The notes below the pieces were generated by a model. It was not told where the DNA came from. It saw only the letters and a program-made list of their open reading frames with translations, and searched no databases. Both the position numbers and the translations under genes were made by a program. From Yoonia sp. (GTDB taxonomy: Bacteria > Pseudomonadota > Alphaproteobacteria > Rhodobacterales > Rhodobacteraceae), in contig JAHDGO010000026.1 in NCBI GenBank assembly GCA_020627605.1, positions 1-14,443 on the forward strand: a DNA stretch of 14,443 nucleotides, written 5' to 3'. Positions within the stretch are counted from its first letter, which is position 1. Each line of letters begins with the position of its first letter. This document shows, piece by piece, positions 1 through 7,364 of the stretch.

Positions 1-1
1 T

Positions 2-502
2 GGGTTATGGGCTGTGCTGCTCTGGCTCAACATCCTCGCCGTCACAGGCAAGTCAGTGCAGGAACTGATGACGGACCTGTGGTCGACCTACGGGCGCATC
101 TACTACACCCGCCACGATTACGAGGATGTCGATGCCGCCAGGGCCAACACTGTGATGGATGGCATCCGCGCGCGGCTGACCGACCTGCCGGGGCAGGCAT
201 TTGCCGGGCAGACCGTCGCCTGGGCAGATGAATTTGCCTATGACGACCCGGTAGACGGCAGCCACGCATCCGCACAAGGTCTGCGCATCGGCTTTGACAG
301 TGGCGCGCGGGCGGTGTTCCGGCTGTCTGGCACCGGCACCGTCGGGGCGACGATCAGGCTTTACCTTGAACAGCCGGAAACAGACCCCACCCGCTTTGCT
401 CTTGATCCCGCAGATGTGCTTGCCACGGTCAATGCTGCTGCCCTCGCCCTGTCAGATCTGCCAGCGATCACCGGGCGCGACGGGCCTGATGTCATCACCT
501 GA
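2..502 (+). CDS. pgm: Phosphoglucomutase, C-terminal part (5' end outside window)
   Basis: Interconverts glucose-1-phosphate and glucose-6-phosphate in the cytoplasm, linking glycogen synthesis and breakdown to glycolysis. Only the last 166 residues are present; the reading frame is open from base 2 without a start codon and ends at TGA 500-502. The visible part begins with GLWAVLLWLNILA, typical of the domain 3/4 boundary of the alpha-D-glucose phosphate-specific mutases, and near bases 316-365 has RLSGTGTVGATIRLY, the phosphate-binding loop of the C-terminal domain. The catalytic serine and metal-binding loops would lie upstream of the window. The next gene on the same strand is glycogen phosphorylase, whose product glucose-1-phosphate is this enzyme's substrate, which supports the call. 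An internal ATG at 14 is not the real start because conserved sequence precedes it. Confidence 0.93.
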   Translation, partial: GLWAVLLWLNILAVTGKSVQELMTDLWSTYGRIYYTRHDYEDVDAARANTVMDGIRARLTDLPGQAFAGQTVAWADEFAYDDPVDGSHASAQGLRIGFDSGARAVFRLSGTGTVGATIRLYLEQPETDPTRFALDPADVLATVNAAALALSDLPAITGRDGPDVIT

Positions 503-511
503 CGCAGCCCT

Positions 512-573
512 GCCCTGACAGAAACACGACTTTGCCTTTTCAATGTCGCTGAAGAGTGGCAAAGGGTCAGGGC
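512..573 (+). promoter_or_regulatory. Nested inverted repeats in the pgm-glgP gap (likely RNA stem-loop)
   Basis: The 136-base gap between pgm and glgP holds three nested complementary pairs: GCCCTGAC 512-519 with GTCAGGGC 566-573, TTTGCC 531-536 with GGCAAA 558-563, and TTCA 539-542 with TGAA 550-553. They could form one long hairpin with an 11-base bulge on the left side. No T-run follows, so it is not a classical intrinsic terminator. TTGCC at 592-596 could compete for GGCAA 558-562. A processing or attenuation element is possible; function is unproven. Confidence 0.5.
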
Positions 574-638
574 GCTGTCACACTGGCCTTGTTGCCTGTG
601 GCGGACGCATTTCGTGAATGACCAAGGACAGGACGCTG

Positions 639-3032
639 ATGAACGCTGTCACACCGATCACCGCTGATGAGTTGCGCGAGACGATAAACCGTCACCTGAC
701 TTACACCATCGGCAAGGACAAGGCACATGCCAGTCTCTATGACTGGCGCATGGCGGTCAGCCATGCGGTCCGTGACCTGATCGTTGACAGCTGGTTCGCC
801 GCCACTCGCCGCACCTATGAGGCGCAGGGCAAGCGGGTCTACTACCTGTCGATGGAGTTTCTGATCGGGCGCATTCTGGACGATGCGCTGGTCAACCTTG
901 GCCTGCATGACCAGATCAGCGCCGTTCTGGCCGACGAAGGCGTCGCGCTGGATGATGTGATCGCTGATGAGCCTGATGCCGCGCTGGGCAATGGCGGGCT
1001 GGGGCGACTGGCCGCCTGTTTTCTGGAAAGCCTTGCGACATTGGGTTGCCCCGCTCATGGCTATGGCATCCGCTATGAACACGGGCTGTTCCGCCAGCGG
1101 TTCGCCGCAGGCCAGCAGATCGAAACGCCGGAGGATTGGCTGACCCAACCCCACCCCTGGGAGTTCGAGCGACCAGAGGCGCATTACACTATTCCGTTCA
1201 AAGGGCATGTGGCGCAGGACAACGGCAAACCTGTCTGGCACCCTGCAGAGACGGTACTGGCGCGCGCCTATGACACCCCGGTGGTCGGCTGGCAGGGGCG
1301 CTGGGCCAATACCCTGCGCCTATGGGGTGCCCATCCAACGCAGCTTTTCGATCTGGAGCGTTTCAATTCAGGCGACCACACTGCGGCCGCCGCGCCAGAG
1401 GCGCTGGCGCGGACCCTGTCGCGCGTCCTTTACCCCGAAGACACGACTGACAGCGGCAAGGAACTGCGGCTGAAACAGGAGTTTTTCCTCACCTCTGCCG
1501 CGCTGCAGGACATCCTGCGCCGGTTCCTGTCGGAATATGACGATCTGGCGCTGCTGCCGGAAAAGATCGCCATCCAGATGAACGACACACACCCCGCGCT
1601 TGCCGGGCCAGAGCTGATGCGCCTGCTGGTCGATGATCACGGGATGGATTTTGACACTGCCCGCGACATCGCCGGGCGCACGCTGAACTACACCAATCAC
1701 ACGCTGTTGCCAGAAGCGCTGGAAAGCTGGTCAACCTGGCTGATGGGGCGGGTGTTGCCGCGTCACATGCAGATTATCGAAGCCATTGACGCAGCCCATG
1801 CCGCTGCCACGGATTGCGCCCCACATCTGCGGATCGTGTACCACGATCAGGTCCATATGGGCACGCTGGCCTTTGTCATGGCGGGACACGTCAACGGCGT
1901 CTCGGCGCTGCACACCGACCTGATGAAAGATACCGTCTTTGCCGATCTGCATGACCTTTATCCGGGCCGTATTCTGAACCAGACCAATGGTGTCACCCCC
2001 CGCCGCTGGATGCGGCTGTCCAATCCGCGCCTGTCGCAGGTGATCACCGGCCAGATCGGAGCAGGCTGGGAAAGTGATCTGGACAGGCTGGCGCAACTAC
2101 GTGACGGCGCAGGCGATCCTGATCTGCACAGCAGTCTTCGCGCGGCGAAACGCCAGAATAAAGAGACCTTTGCCGCCTGGCTGCGCAGCGAGACCGGGCA
2201 AGTGATCAACCCTGACGCCATGTTCGACGTGCAGGTCAAACGTATCCATGAATACAAGCGCCAGCTGATGAACATCTTTGAGGCGATTGCCCGCTGGCAG
2301 GCGATCCGGCGCGACCCCGGTGCTGGCTGGACCCCTCGCGTTAAAATCTTCGGTGGCAAGGCTGCGCCCGGCTATCACACGGCCAAGCAGATTATCCGTC
2401 TGATCAATGACGTGGGCCGAACCATCAACAATGATCCGATGACGGCGCATCTGCTGCAAATCGTCTATCCGGCCAACTACAACGTATCCATGGCGCAGCG
2501 CTTGATCCCGGCGGCTGATCTGTCAGAACAGATTTCGACGGCGGGGAAAGAGGCATCCGGCACCGGCAACATGAAGTTCACAATGAACGGCGCGCTGACC
2601 ATCGGCACGCTGGACGGCGCGAACGTGGAAATCCGAGAGCATGTGGGGGCCGACAACTTCTTCCTGTTTGGCATGACAGCGGCAGAGGCCGCAGCGCGCG
2701 CCGCCACCCCGGATCACGCCCGCAGCGCCATTCTGGCCAGCAATGCCTTGCAGGACGTGCTGCAGGCGATCGCCGAGGGTCTCCTCAGCCCGGAAAACCC
2801 CAACCGTTATCACGGACTGGTCGACCACACATGGCATCACGACCCGTTTCTGGTTGCCGCAGACTTTGACGCGTATCTCGCCGCGCAGGCAGAGGTCGAC
2901 GCGACTTATCGCGACACGGCCAAATGGGACGCAATGGTGCTGCAGAACATCGCCGGATCGGGCTTCTTTTCGTCTGACCGCACGATCAAGGGCTACATGG
3001 CGCAGGTCTGGGACAGCCGCAGCCTGATCTAG
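639..3032 (+). CDS. glgP: Glycogen phosphorylase
   Basis: Pyridoxal-phosphate enzyme that releases glucose-1-phosphate from the non-reducing ends of glycogen in the cytoplasm. From ATG 639 it has 797 residues, normal for the bacterial GlgP/MalP family (about 800). Visible family signatures are VYYLSMEFLIGR near the N terminus, NGGLGRLAACFLES from residue 118, and the PLP site EASGTGNMKFTMNGA, with Lys646 as the Schiff-base lysine, followed by GTLDGANVEI. An in-frame ATG at 618 would add seven residues, but the purine-rich stretch AAGGACAGGA (624-633) sits at ribosome-binding distance from 639, so I prefer 639. It lies 136 bases after pgm on the same strand and is probably part of a glg locus that continues upstream of the window. 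Its TAG stop overlaps the stop of the converging LysR gene. Confidence 0.97.
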   Translation: MNAVTPITADELRETINRHLTYTIGKDKAHASLYDWRMAVSHAVRDLIVDSWFAATRRTYEAQGKRVYYLSMEFLIGRILDDALVNLGLHDQISAVLADEGVALDDVIADEPDAALGNGGLGRLAACFLESLATLGCPAHGYGIRYEHGLFRQRFAAGQQIETPEDWLTQPHPWEFERPEAHYTIPFKGHVAQDNGKPVWHPAETVLARAYDTPVVGWQGRWANTLRLWGAHPTQLFDLERFNSGDHTAAAAPEALARTLSRVLYPEDTTDSGKELRLKQEFFLTSAALQDILRRFLSEYDDLALLPEKIAIQMNDTHPALAGPELMRLLVDDHGMDFDTARDIAGRTLNYTNHTLLPEALESWSTWLMGRVLPRHMQIIEAIDAAHAAATDCAPHLRIVYHDQVHMGTLAFVMAGHVNGVSALHTDLMKDTVFADLHDLYPGRILNQTNGVTPRRWMRLSNPRLSQVITGQIGAGWESDLDRLAQLRDGAGDPDLHSSLRAAKRQNKETFAAWLRSETGQVINPDAMFDVQVKRIHEYKRQLMNIFEAIARWQAIRRDPGAGWTPRVKIFGGKAAPGYHTAKQIIRLINDVGRTINNDPMTAHLLQIVYPANYNVSMAQRLIPAADLSEQISTAGKEASGTGNMKFTMNGALTIGTLDGANVEIREHVGADNFFLFGMTAAEAAARAATPDHARSAILASNALQDVLQAIAEGLLSPENPNRYHGLVDHTWHHDPFLVAADFDAYLAAQAEVDATYRDTAKWDAMVLQNIAGSGFFSSDRTIKGYMAQVWDSRSLI
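3029..3032. other. CTAG palindrome serving as stop codon of both converging genes
   Basis: glgP ends with TAG at 3030-3032 on the plus strand, and the LysR gene ends with TAG read from 3031 to 3029 on the minus strand. The four bases CTAG therefore supply both stops, and there is no intergenic space for a terminator. Seen directly. Confidence 0.95.
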
Positions 3033-3883
3033 CGTTTCGGCCCGTAGTGATCGCGCAATAAGCCCACCAAACGGCGGTAAGCCGCGCGATGACGGTTGCG
3101 TAGGTTCAGCCCGACAAAGACCGGCTGGTTGATGACAGGTGCATCGGTGACAATCGCGCAGGTGCCAGCCGCCACCAGCGCCTGCGCTGAATGGCGCATG
3201 ACATAGGCTGTGCCCGAGAGCGATGTCAGCAGATCCACCATGGCCGCGTTCTGCCCGATGGACAGTGACACCTGCGCCAGTCGCGGCAGCAAGGCAGCAT
3301 GGTTGGCGGCAAAGGCCGGGGCGTAGTTGGCAAGGATATAGCTGTCACGCCGTACCTCTGACAGGCGCGCGGTTTGGGTAGACACCATGACGTATGCCAC
3401 CTCGCCCAAAGTCTCAAAATGCAGATCGGGGCCGGGCTTGGGCGTGAAGAGCACCGCCACATCCTGTGCGCCCGAGGTCAAATCTGTACACATCTGTGCA
3501 GAGTAATCCGCCTCCAGCAAGAACGCGGTCTGCGGCAGTGCGGCCCTGAATGCGCTGATCAGCCGGTCGATTCCGATGCCAACCAGATCATGCTGCAACC
3601 CGACCCGCATCGTCACGCCAGAGTCAGCGACATCGCGTGTGGCATTCAACGCGGTGACCCAGTTGTAGCGCAGGCTACGCGCGTGTGGTTCAAACCGCAG
3701 CCCCTCCGTCGTCAGCGCCGTGCCAGCGCGCGAGCGTTGAAAAAGGCGGACACCGATGATGGCCTCCAGCGCCTTGATGCGGCCAGAGACGGTGGATTGG
3801 GTGATGTCCAGCCGCTCTGCCGTCTGGTTGAAGCTGCGCGTCTCACACAGGTCCAGAAAGGTTTCAATCAGTTCAATCTGCAT
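3029..3883 (-). CDS. LysR-family transcriptional regulator
   Basis: DNA-binding regulator of 284 residues, a usual LTTR length. The N-terminal winged helix-turn-helix is clear: residues 17-40 read SFNQTAERLDITQSTVSGRI-KALE, followed by GVRLFQRSRAGTALTTEG, the typical wing. The rest has the hydrophobic pattern of the substrate-binding effector domain (for example MRVGLQHDLVGIGIDRLI in the middle). The start ATG at 3883 has AGGA eight bases upstream. It diverges from the methyltransferase-dehydrogenase operon across 106 bases, the standard layout for an LTTR that controls its neighbour and represses itself. A T-N11-A dyad lies just upstream of its own start codon. The effector is unknown; a methylated amine or related compound would fit the neighbours, but this is inference. 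Confidence 0.93.
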   Translation of the reverse strand: MQIELIETFLDLCETRSFNQTAERLDITQSTVSGRIKALEAIIGVRLFQRSRAGTALTTEGLRFEPHARSLRYNWVTALNATRDVADSGVTMRVGLQHDLVGIGIDRLISAFRAALPQTAFLLEADYSAQMCTDLTSGAQDVAVLFTPKPGPDLHFETLGEVAYVMVSTQTARLSEVRRDSYILANYAPAFAANHAALLPRLAQVSLSIGQNAAMVDLLTSLSGTAYVMRHSAQALVAAGTCAIVTDAPVINQPVFVGLNLRNRHRAAYRRLVGLLRDHYGPKR

Positions 3884-3885
3884 GG

Positions 3886-3944
3886 GTTCAATCCTGCACT
3901 AATCGGTCATTCCGATCAATAATAAGCGGCACACGCGATTGAAC
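3886..3944. promoter_or_regulatory. Wide inverted repeat GTTCAATC...GATTGAAC in the divergent promoter region
   Basis: GTTCAATC at 3886-3893 is exactly complementary to GATTGAAC at 3937-3944. A further GTTCAATC lies at 3871-3878, 15 bases (about 1.5 helical turns) before 3886-3893, inside the first codons of the LysR gene. The right arm covers the proposed -35 of the methyltransferase promoter. Such spaced sites fit the extended multi-site footprint of LysR tetramers, but binding is inferred. Confidence 0.5.
3902..3916. promoter_or_regulatory. LysR box, T-N11-A dyad ATCGG-N5-CCGAT
   Basis: A perfect 5-base inverted repeat ATCGG-TCATT-CCGAT that contains the LTTR consensus T-N11-A (T3903, A3915). 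It sits 19 bases upstream of the LysR start codon and about 74 bases upstream of the methyltransferase start, where LTTR recognition sites normally lie in divergent pairs. Expected to serve autoregulation of the LysR gene and activation of the divergent operon. Confidence 0.65.
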
Positions 3945-3967
3945 GGCTGCTGGCCGCATAGAATACT
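3939..3967 (+). promoter_or_regulatory. Candidate sigma70 promoter of the methyltransferase operon
   Basis: TTGAAC (3939-3944) and AATACT (3962-3967) are separated by 17 bases; each hexamer matches four of six consensus positions. The -35 hexamer coincides with the right arm of the wide inverted repeat, which suits activation by the adjacent LysR protein. The implied transcript would start around 3974, leaving a short leader before the ribosome-binding site. A moderate match only. Confidence 0.4.
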
Positions 3968-3989
3968 CTGCCTGACAGGAGGGTCCCCC

Positions 3990-5531
3990 ATGCTGGATGA
4001 TGACAAGCCAAGACAGCGCCGCAGCGGTGGGCGTGCTGCCCGCGTGGCCCTGCGCAATGCGCCACTTGCCAAGGACATGCGGCCCGTCAGGCCGGGCTTG
4101 CCGGGCGGACAATACAAGCCCCTGTCGGACGCCGACGTGCAGCGCATTCACCATGCAGCACTTGATGCGCTGGAACAGATCGGGCTGTCACAGGCGCCGC
4201 CGTCTGGTGTGAAAATCCTGACTGATGCAGGTGCCATTCAGGGCGATGACGGGCGCATCCGCTTCCCCCGTGCGCTGGTCGAGGACATGCTGGCCAAAGC
4301 GGCACGCAATATCACCCTGCACGGGCGCGACCCACAATATGATCTGCATCTGACGGGCAGCAACGTCCATTTCGGCACAGCCGGGGCCGCTGTCCATATC
4401 GTAGATCTGGCGACGGGCACCTACCGTGACAGCACCGCGCAGGACCTGCATGATGCGGCCAAGATCACCCATGCGCTCGACAACATCCATTTCTTTCAGC
4501 GCGCCATGGTCTGTCGGGACATTCCCGACAACCTCGAAATGGACCTCAACACCATCTATGCCTGTACGGCCGGCACCACGAAACACATCGGGACCTCGTT
4601 CAGCGAACCCGCCCATGTGGAACCCGCGATGGAGCTGATCCACAAAATCGCAGGCGGCGAAGAGGCATGGCGCGCGCGTCCGTTTATCTCAAACTCCAAC
4701 TGCTTTGTCGTGCCACCGATGAAATTTGCCGAGGAAAGCTGTACCGCGATGGAGGCCTGCATTCGCGCAGGCATGCCGGTGCTTTTGCTGTCGGCCGGAC
4801 AGGCCGGTGCAACCGCCCCTGCACCCATCGCGCTGACCATCGTGCAGGCGGTGGCCGAATGTCTGGCCGGTGTCGTCTATGTCAACGCCATGGCGCCGGG
4901 CCATCCGGCTGTCTTTGGCACGTGGCCATTTGTGTCCGACCTGCGTACCGGGGCGATGTCTGGGGGATCAGCCGAACAGGCGCTTCTTTCGGCAGGCTGC
5001 GCCCAGATGCACCGGTTCTATGACCTGCCCGGTGGTGCCGCCGGCGGGATATCCGACAGCAAGATGCCGGATATGCAGGCTGGATGGGAACAGGGGATGA
5101 CCAATACGCTCGCCGGGCTGTCGGGCCTGAACATGGTCTATGAGGCCGCTGGGATGCACGCCTCACTGCTTGGCTTCTGTCTGGAGTCGCTGGTCCTTGG
5201 TGACGATATCATCGGGCAGGTGCTGCGCACCGTGCGCGGCATTGATGTGACAGAGGACAGCACCAGTATCGAGGCGATGAAGGCTGTCTGTCTGGACGGG
5301 CCCGGCCACTACCTCGGCTCTGAGCAGACGCTTGCGCTGATGCAGACTGAATACATCTATCCCACGCTGGGCAACCGGATGAGCCCCAAGGAATGGAACG
5401 AGGCGGATCGTCCCGATCTGATCGAAGCGGCGATTGCCCGTAAAAACAAGATCCTCGCAGAGGCGCAGATCAACTTTGATCCGGCCTTCGATCAGGCGAT
5501 CCGCAAGGACTACAACATCTACTTCAAATAG
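3990..5531 (+). CDS. Trimethylamine methyltransferase-family protein (MttB superfamily, without pyrrolysine)
   Basis: A 513-residue member of the MttB superfamily, whose members move a methyl group from a methylated amine to a corrinoid protein. The N terminus (RRSGGRAARVALRNAPLAK, then VRPGLPGGQYKPLSDADV) is typical of the alphaproteobacterial branch. The body has family-like Gly-rich stretches such as LLLSAGQAGATAPAPIALT and FYDLPGGAAGGISDSKMPD. No in-frame TAG occurs, so it is not a pyrrolysine enzyme; characterised non-Pyl relatives act on glycine betaine and other quaternary amines. Start chosen at ATG 3990 because AGGAGGG (3977-3983) precedes it; an upstream ATG at 3939 would place coding sequence over the promoter. 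A dehydrogenase follows after ten bases, so the two are cotranscribed. No corrinoid protein or reactivase is in the window. Exact substrate unknown. Confidence 0.9.
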   Translation: MLDDDKPRQRRSGGRAARVALRNAPLAKDMRPVRPGLPGGQYKPLSDADVQRIHHAALDALEQIGLSQAPPSGVKILTDAGAIQGDDGRIRFPRALVEDMLAKAARNITLHGRDPQYDLHLTGSNVHFGTAGAAVHIVDLATGTYRDSTAQDLHDAAKITHALDNIHFFQRAMVCRDIPDNLEMDLNTIYACTAGTTKHIGTSFSEPAHVEPAMELIHKIAGGEEAWRARPFISNSNCFVVPPMKFAEESCTAMEACIRAGMPVLLLSAGQAGATAPAPIALTIVQAVAECLAGVVYVNAMAPGHPAVFGTWPFVSDLRTGAMSGGSAEQALLSAGCAQMHRFYDLPGGAAGGISDSKMPDMQAGWEQGMTNTLAGLSGLNMVYEAAGMHASLLGFCLESLVLGDDIIGQVLRTVRGIDVTEDSTSIEAMKAVCLDGPGHYLGSEQTLALMQTEYIYPTLGNRMSPKEWNEADRPDLIEAAIARKNKILAEAQINFDPAFDQAIRKDYNIYFK

Positions 5532-5541
5532 GAATTGCGGC

Positions 5542-6441
5542 ATGCACTACGGCTACATCGGGCAGGGCAATCTGGGCGCGAATTGCACAGCTTGCCTGTT
5601 GCGCGGGGGATTTGACGTCACCGTCACGGACATCAACAAGGATGCTGCACGCGCCGCGCTGGACGCAGGCGCAAACTGGGCCGACAGCCCCGCAGAACTG
5701 GCTGCGGCTGTCGATCATGTGATCACTTGCCTGCCGTCCCCCGCTGTGTCGGAAAGGGTCGCCGCGCAAATGCTGCCCGCCATGGGCAGCGGCGCCCACT
5801 GGATCGAAATGTCGACGCTGGGCCGGGACGAGGTGCTGGCCTTTGCAGACAAGGCCGCCGCGCATGACGTGCGCCTGATGGAGTTGCCCGTTACCGGCGG
5901 TGTCCACCTTGCCGCCCAAGGCAACATCACCATGCTGGCAGGTGGTGAAAAGGACATGTTCGACCTGCATCTGCCTGCGCTGAAGGCCATGGGCAATCAG
6001 GTCTTTCATATGGGCCCACTTGGGTCGGCCAGCATCATCAAGGTGATCACCAACATGCTGGCCTTTATCCACTTGAAGGCCTGCGGCGAGGCATTGATGC
6101 TTGCCAAACGCGGCGGGCTCGATCTGGCGCAGGCCTGGCATGCGATCAAGGCCTCATCCGGCACCTCTTTTGTGCATGAAACCGAAGGGGCGCTGGTGTT
6201 GAATGGGTCCTATGACGTGGCCTTCAACATCGACCTTGCGCTCAAGGACCTTGGCTTCGCCATGGAATTCGGGCGGGAGTTTGAGGTCCCGCTGGAGCTC
6301 GCATCAGCCACGCGACAGACATATGTGGCCGCACGCGCGGCCTATGGGGGAGAGGCCGAAAGCCCGATGATCGTGAAACTGCTTGAGGATTTGTTGGACA
6401 CTGACCTGCGGGCAGAAGGATTTCCGGCGCGCTTGACCTAG
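5542..6441 (+). CDS. NAD-dependent beta-hydroxyacid dehydrogenase family protein (3-hydroxyisobutyrate dehydrogenase-like)
   Basis: A 299-residue oxidoreductase of the beta-hydroxyacid dehydrogenase family (HIBADH, tartronate semialdehyde reductase, GLYR relatives). The N-terminal Rossmann motif GQGNLG is at residues 7-12. Asp30 at the end of the second strand (VTVTDINK) points to NAD rather than NADP. ELPVTGGVHLAAQGNITMLAGG matches the substrate-binding signature, and GSASIIKVITN holds the expected catalytic Lys167 and Asn171. The start at 5542 has AGGA (5530-5533), overlapping the stop of the previous gene, at good spacing; an ATG at 5434 lies inside the methyltransferase gene and is rejected. 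It is the second gene of the methyltransferase operon, so it probably oxidises or reduces an intermediate of the same pathway. The substrate cannot be read from the sequence. Confidence 0.92.
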   Translation: MHYGYIGQGNLGANCTACLLRGGFDVTVTDINKDAARAALDAGANWADSPAELAAAVDHVITCLPSPAVSERVAAQMLPAMGSGAHWIEMSTLGRDEVLAFADKAAAHDVRLMELPVTGGVHLAAQGNITMLAGGEKDMFDLHLPALKAMGNQVFHMGPLGSASIIKVITNMLAFIHLKACGEALMLAKRGGLDLAQAWHAIKASSGTSFVHETEGALVLNGSYDVAFNIDLALKDLGFAMEFGREFEVPLELASATRQTYVAARAAYGGEAESPMIVKLLEDLLDTDLRAEGFPARLT

Positions 6442-6444
6442 GTC
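6435..6444. other. GACCTAGGTC palindrome encoding the Thr-stop ends of two converging genes
   Basis: A perfect 10-base palindrome. The dehydrogenase ends ACC TAG on the plus strand (stop 6439-6441), and the hydrolase ends ACC TAG on the minus strand (stop 6440-6438). Both proteins therefore finish in Thr from the same bases, and the stops overlap by CTAG exactly as at 3029-3032. No terminator can fit between the genes. Confidence 0.95.
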
Positions 6445-7364
6445 TGCTGCATCGCCTTGGCAAAGAATGGCAACCACGCGTCCAGCACCGCATTTGGTGA
6501 CTGCTCCGCCAGGTAGTGGCCGCCGGGCAAGCTGTGGCCCTGCACGTCCTTTACCCGTTCACGCCAAAGCGCGAGGCAATCAAAATGCGCCTCGATCACC
6601 CCGTCAGCGCCCCAGAGTGCCAGCAAAGGCACAGCAACTTTGCCAGTCTCGGCGTCGTCATGGGCAATGTCGATCGAAGCTGCGGCGCGATAATCCTCGC
6701 ATGCCCCTTGAATGGCGGCAGGATCGCGGAAACAGGTGAGGTATTCCTCAAGGGCCTGTGCTGCGAAGTGTTCCATGCCCTTGCTGCCCATCCCGCTGCA
6801 TTTCTGCAAAAGGTAGAAATCCGGATCAGCCCCGATCAGCGTTTCGGGAAAGGGCGCTGGAATGGTAAGCCAATACCAGTGCCAGTAGGCATGGGCAAAT
6901 TGGCTGCTGCCGTCGCGATACATCTCGCGCGTCGGCGCAATATCAAGGACTGACCATGCGATCACCCTTTCCGGGTGATCCGCGACCAGCCGGTGCGCGA
7001 CGCGACCGCCACGGTCATGTGCCCCGATCAAGAAACGGTCGTGGCCCAGATGGTCAATCAGCGCCAGCACATCCCCAGCCATCGCACGTTTAGAGGCCTG
7101 CGCGTGATCAGCGCTTGTGGGCGGTTTATGCGATCGGCCATAGCCGCGCAGATCAGGGCAGATCACCTGATAGGTCTCGGCCAGAACAGGGGCCACCGCA
7201 TGCCACATGGCCGAGGTTTGCGGATACCCGTGCAACAGGACCAGAGGCGCACCCGTTCCAGCGATGCGATAGAACACCTCGCCATCCGGTGCGGCAAAGC
7301 TGCATTCATCAAATCCGTCAAAGAATGACGCGGCGGGTCGGGCGGATTGGGCCGCCGGATGCAT
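6438..7364 (-). CDS. Alpha/beta hydrolase, haloacetate (fluoroacetate) dehalogenase-like
   Basis: A 308-residue alpha/beta-hydrolase-fold enzyme. HGYPQTSAMW (45-54) is the oxyanion-hole region and DLRGYGRS (71-78) is family-typical. The nucleophile motif is AHDRGGR, with Asp117 in place of the serine used by esterases, plus Arg118 and Arg121. LDIAPT gives Asp141, YWHWYWL gives His162-Trp163, CEDYRA gives Tyr225, and GGHYLAEQSP gives His283. From memory, these match the nucleophile, carboxylate-binding arginines, fluoride pocket (His/Trp/Tyr) and catalytic dyad of fluoroacetate dehalogenase. Hydrolysis of a haloacetate is therefore likely, although epoxide hydrolases are related. ATG 7364 shares one base with the stop of the upstream gene (TGATG), favouring this start; a GTG at 7385 would add seven residues. 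It ends the minus-strand gene run and converges on the dehydrogenase gene. Confidence 0.88.
   Translation of the reverse strand: MHPAAQSARPAASFFDGFDECSFAAPDGEVFYRIAGTGAPLVLLHGYPQTSAMWHAVAPVLAETYQVICPDLRGYGRSHKPPTSADHAQASKRAMAGDVLALIDHLGHDRFLIGAHDRGGRVAHRLVADHPERVIAWSVLDIAPTREMYRDGSSQFAHAYWHWYWLTIPAPFPETLIGADPDFYLLQKCSGMGSKGMEHFAAQALEEYLTCFRDPAAIQGACEDYRAAASIDIAHDDAETGKVAVPLLALWGADGVIEAHFDCLALWRERVKDVQGHSLPGGHYLAEQSPNAVLDAWLPFFAKAMQQT

Noticed and set aside
567..1241. A 224-codon open frame on the minus strand opposite glgP
   Set aside because: It lies antisense to strongly conserved glycogen phosphorylase sequence and shows no recognisable domain; typical of long antisense frames in GC-rich genes.
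3990..5531. Possible pyrrolysine (read-through TAG) in the MttB-family gene
   Set aside because: The frame is continuous with no in-frame TAG before the terminal stop; full family length is reached without read-through.
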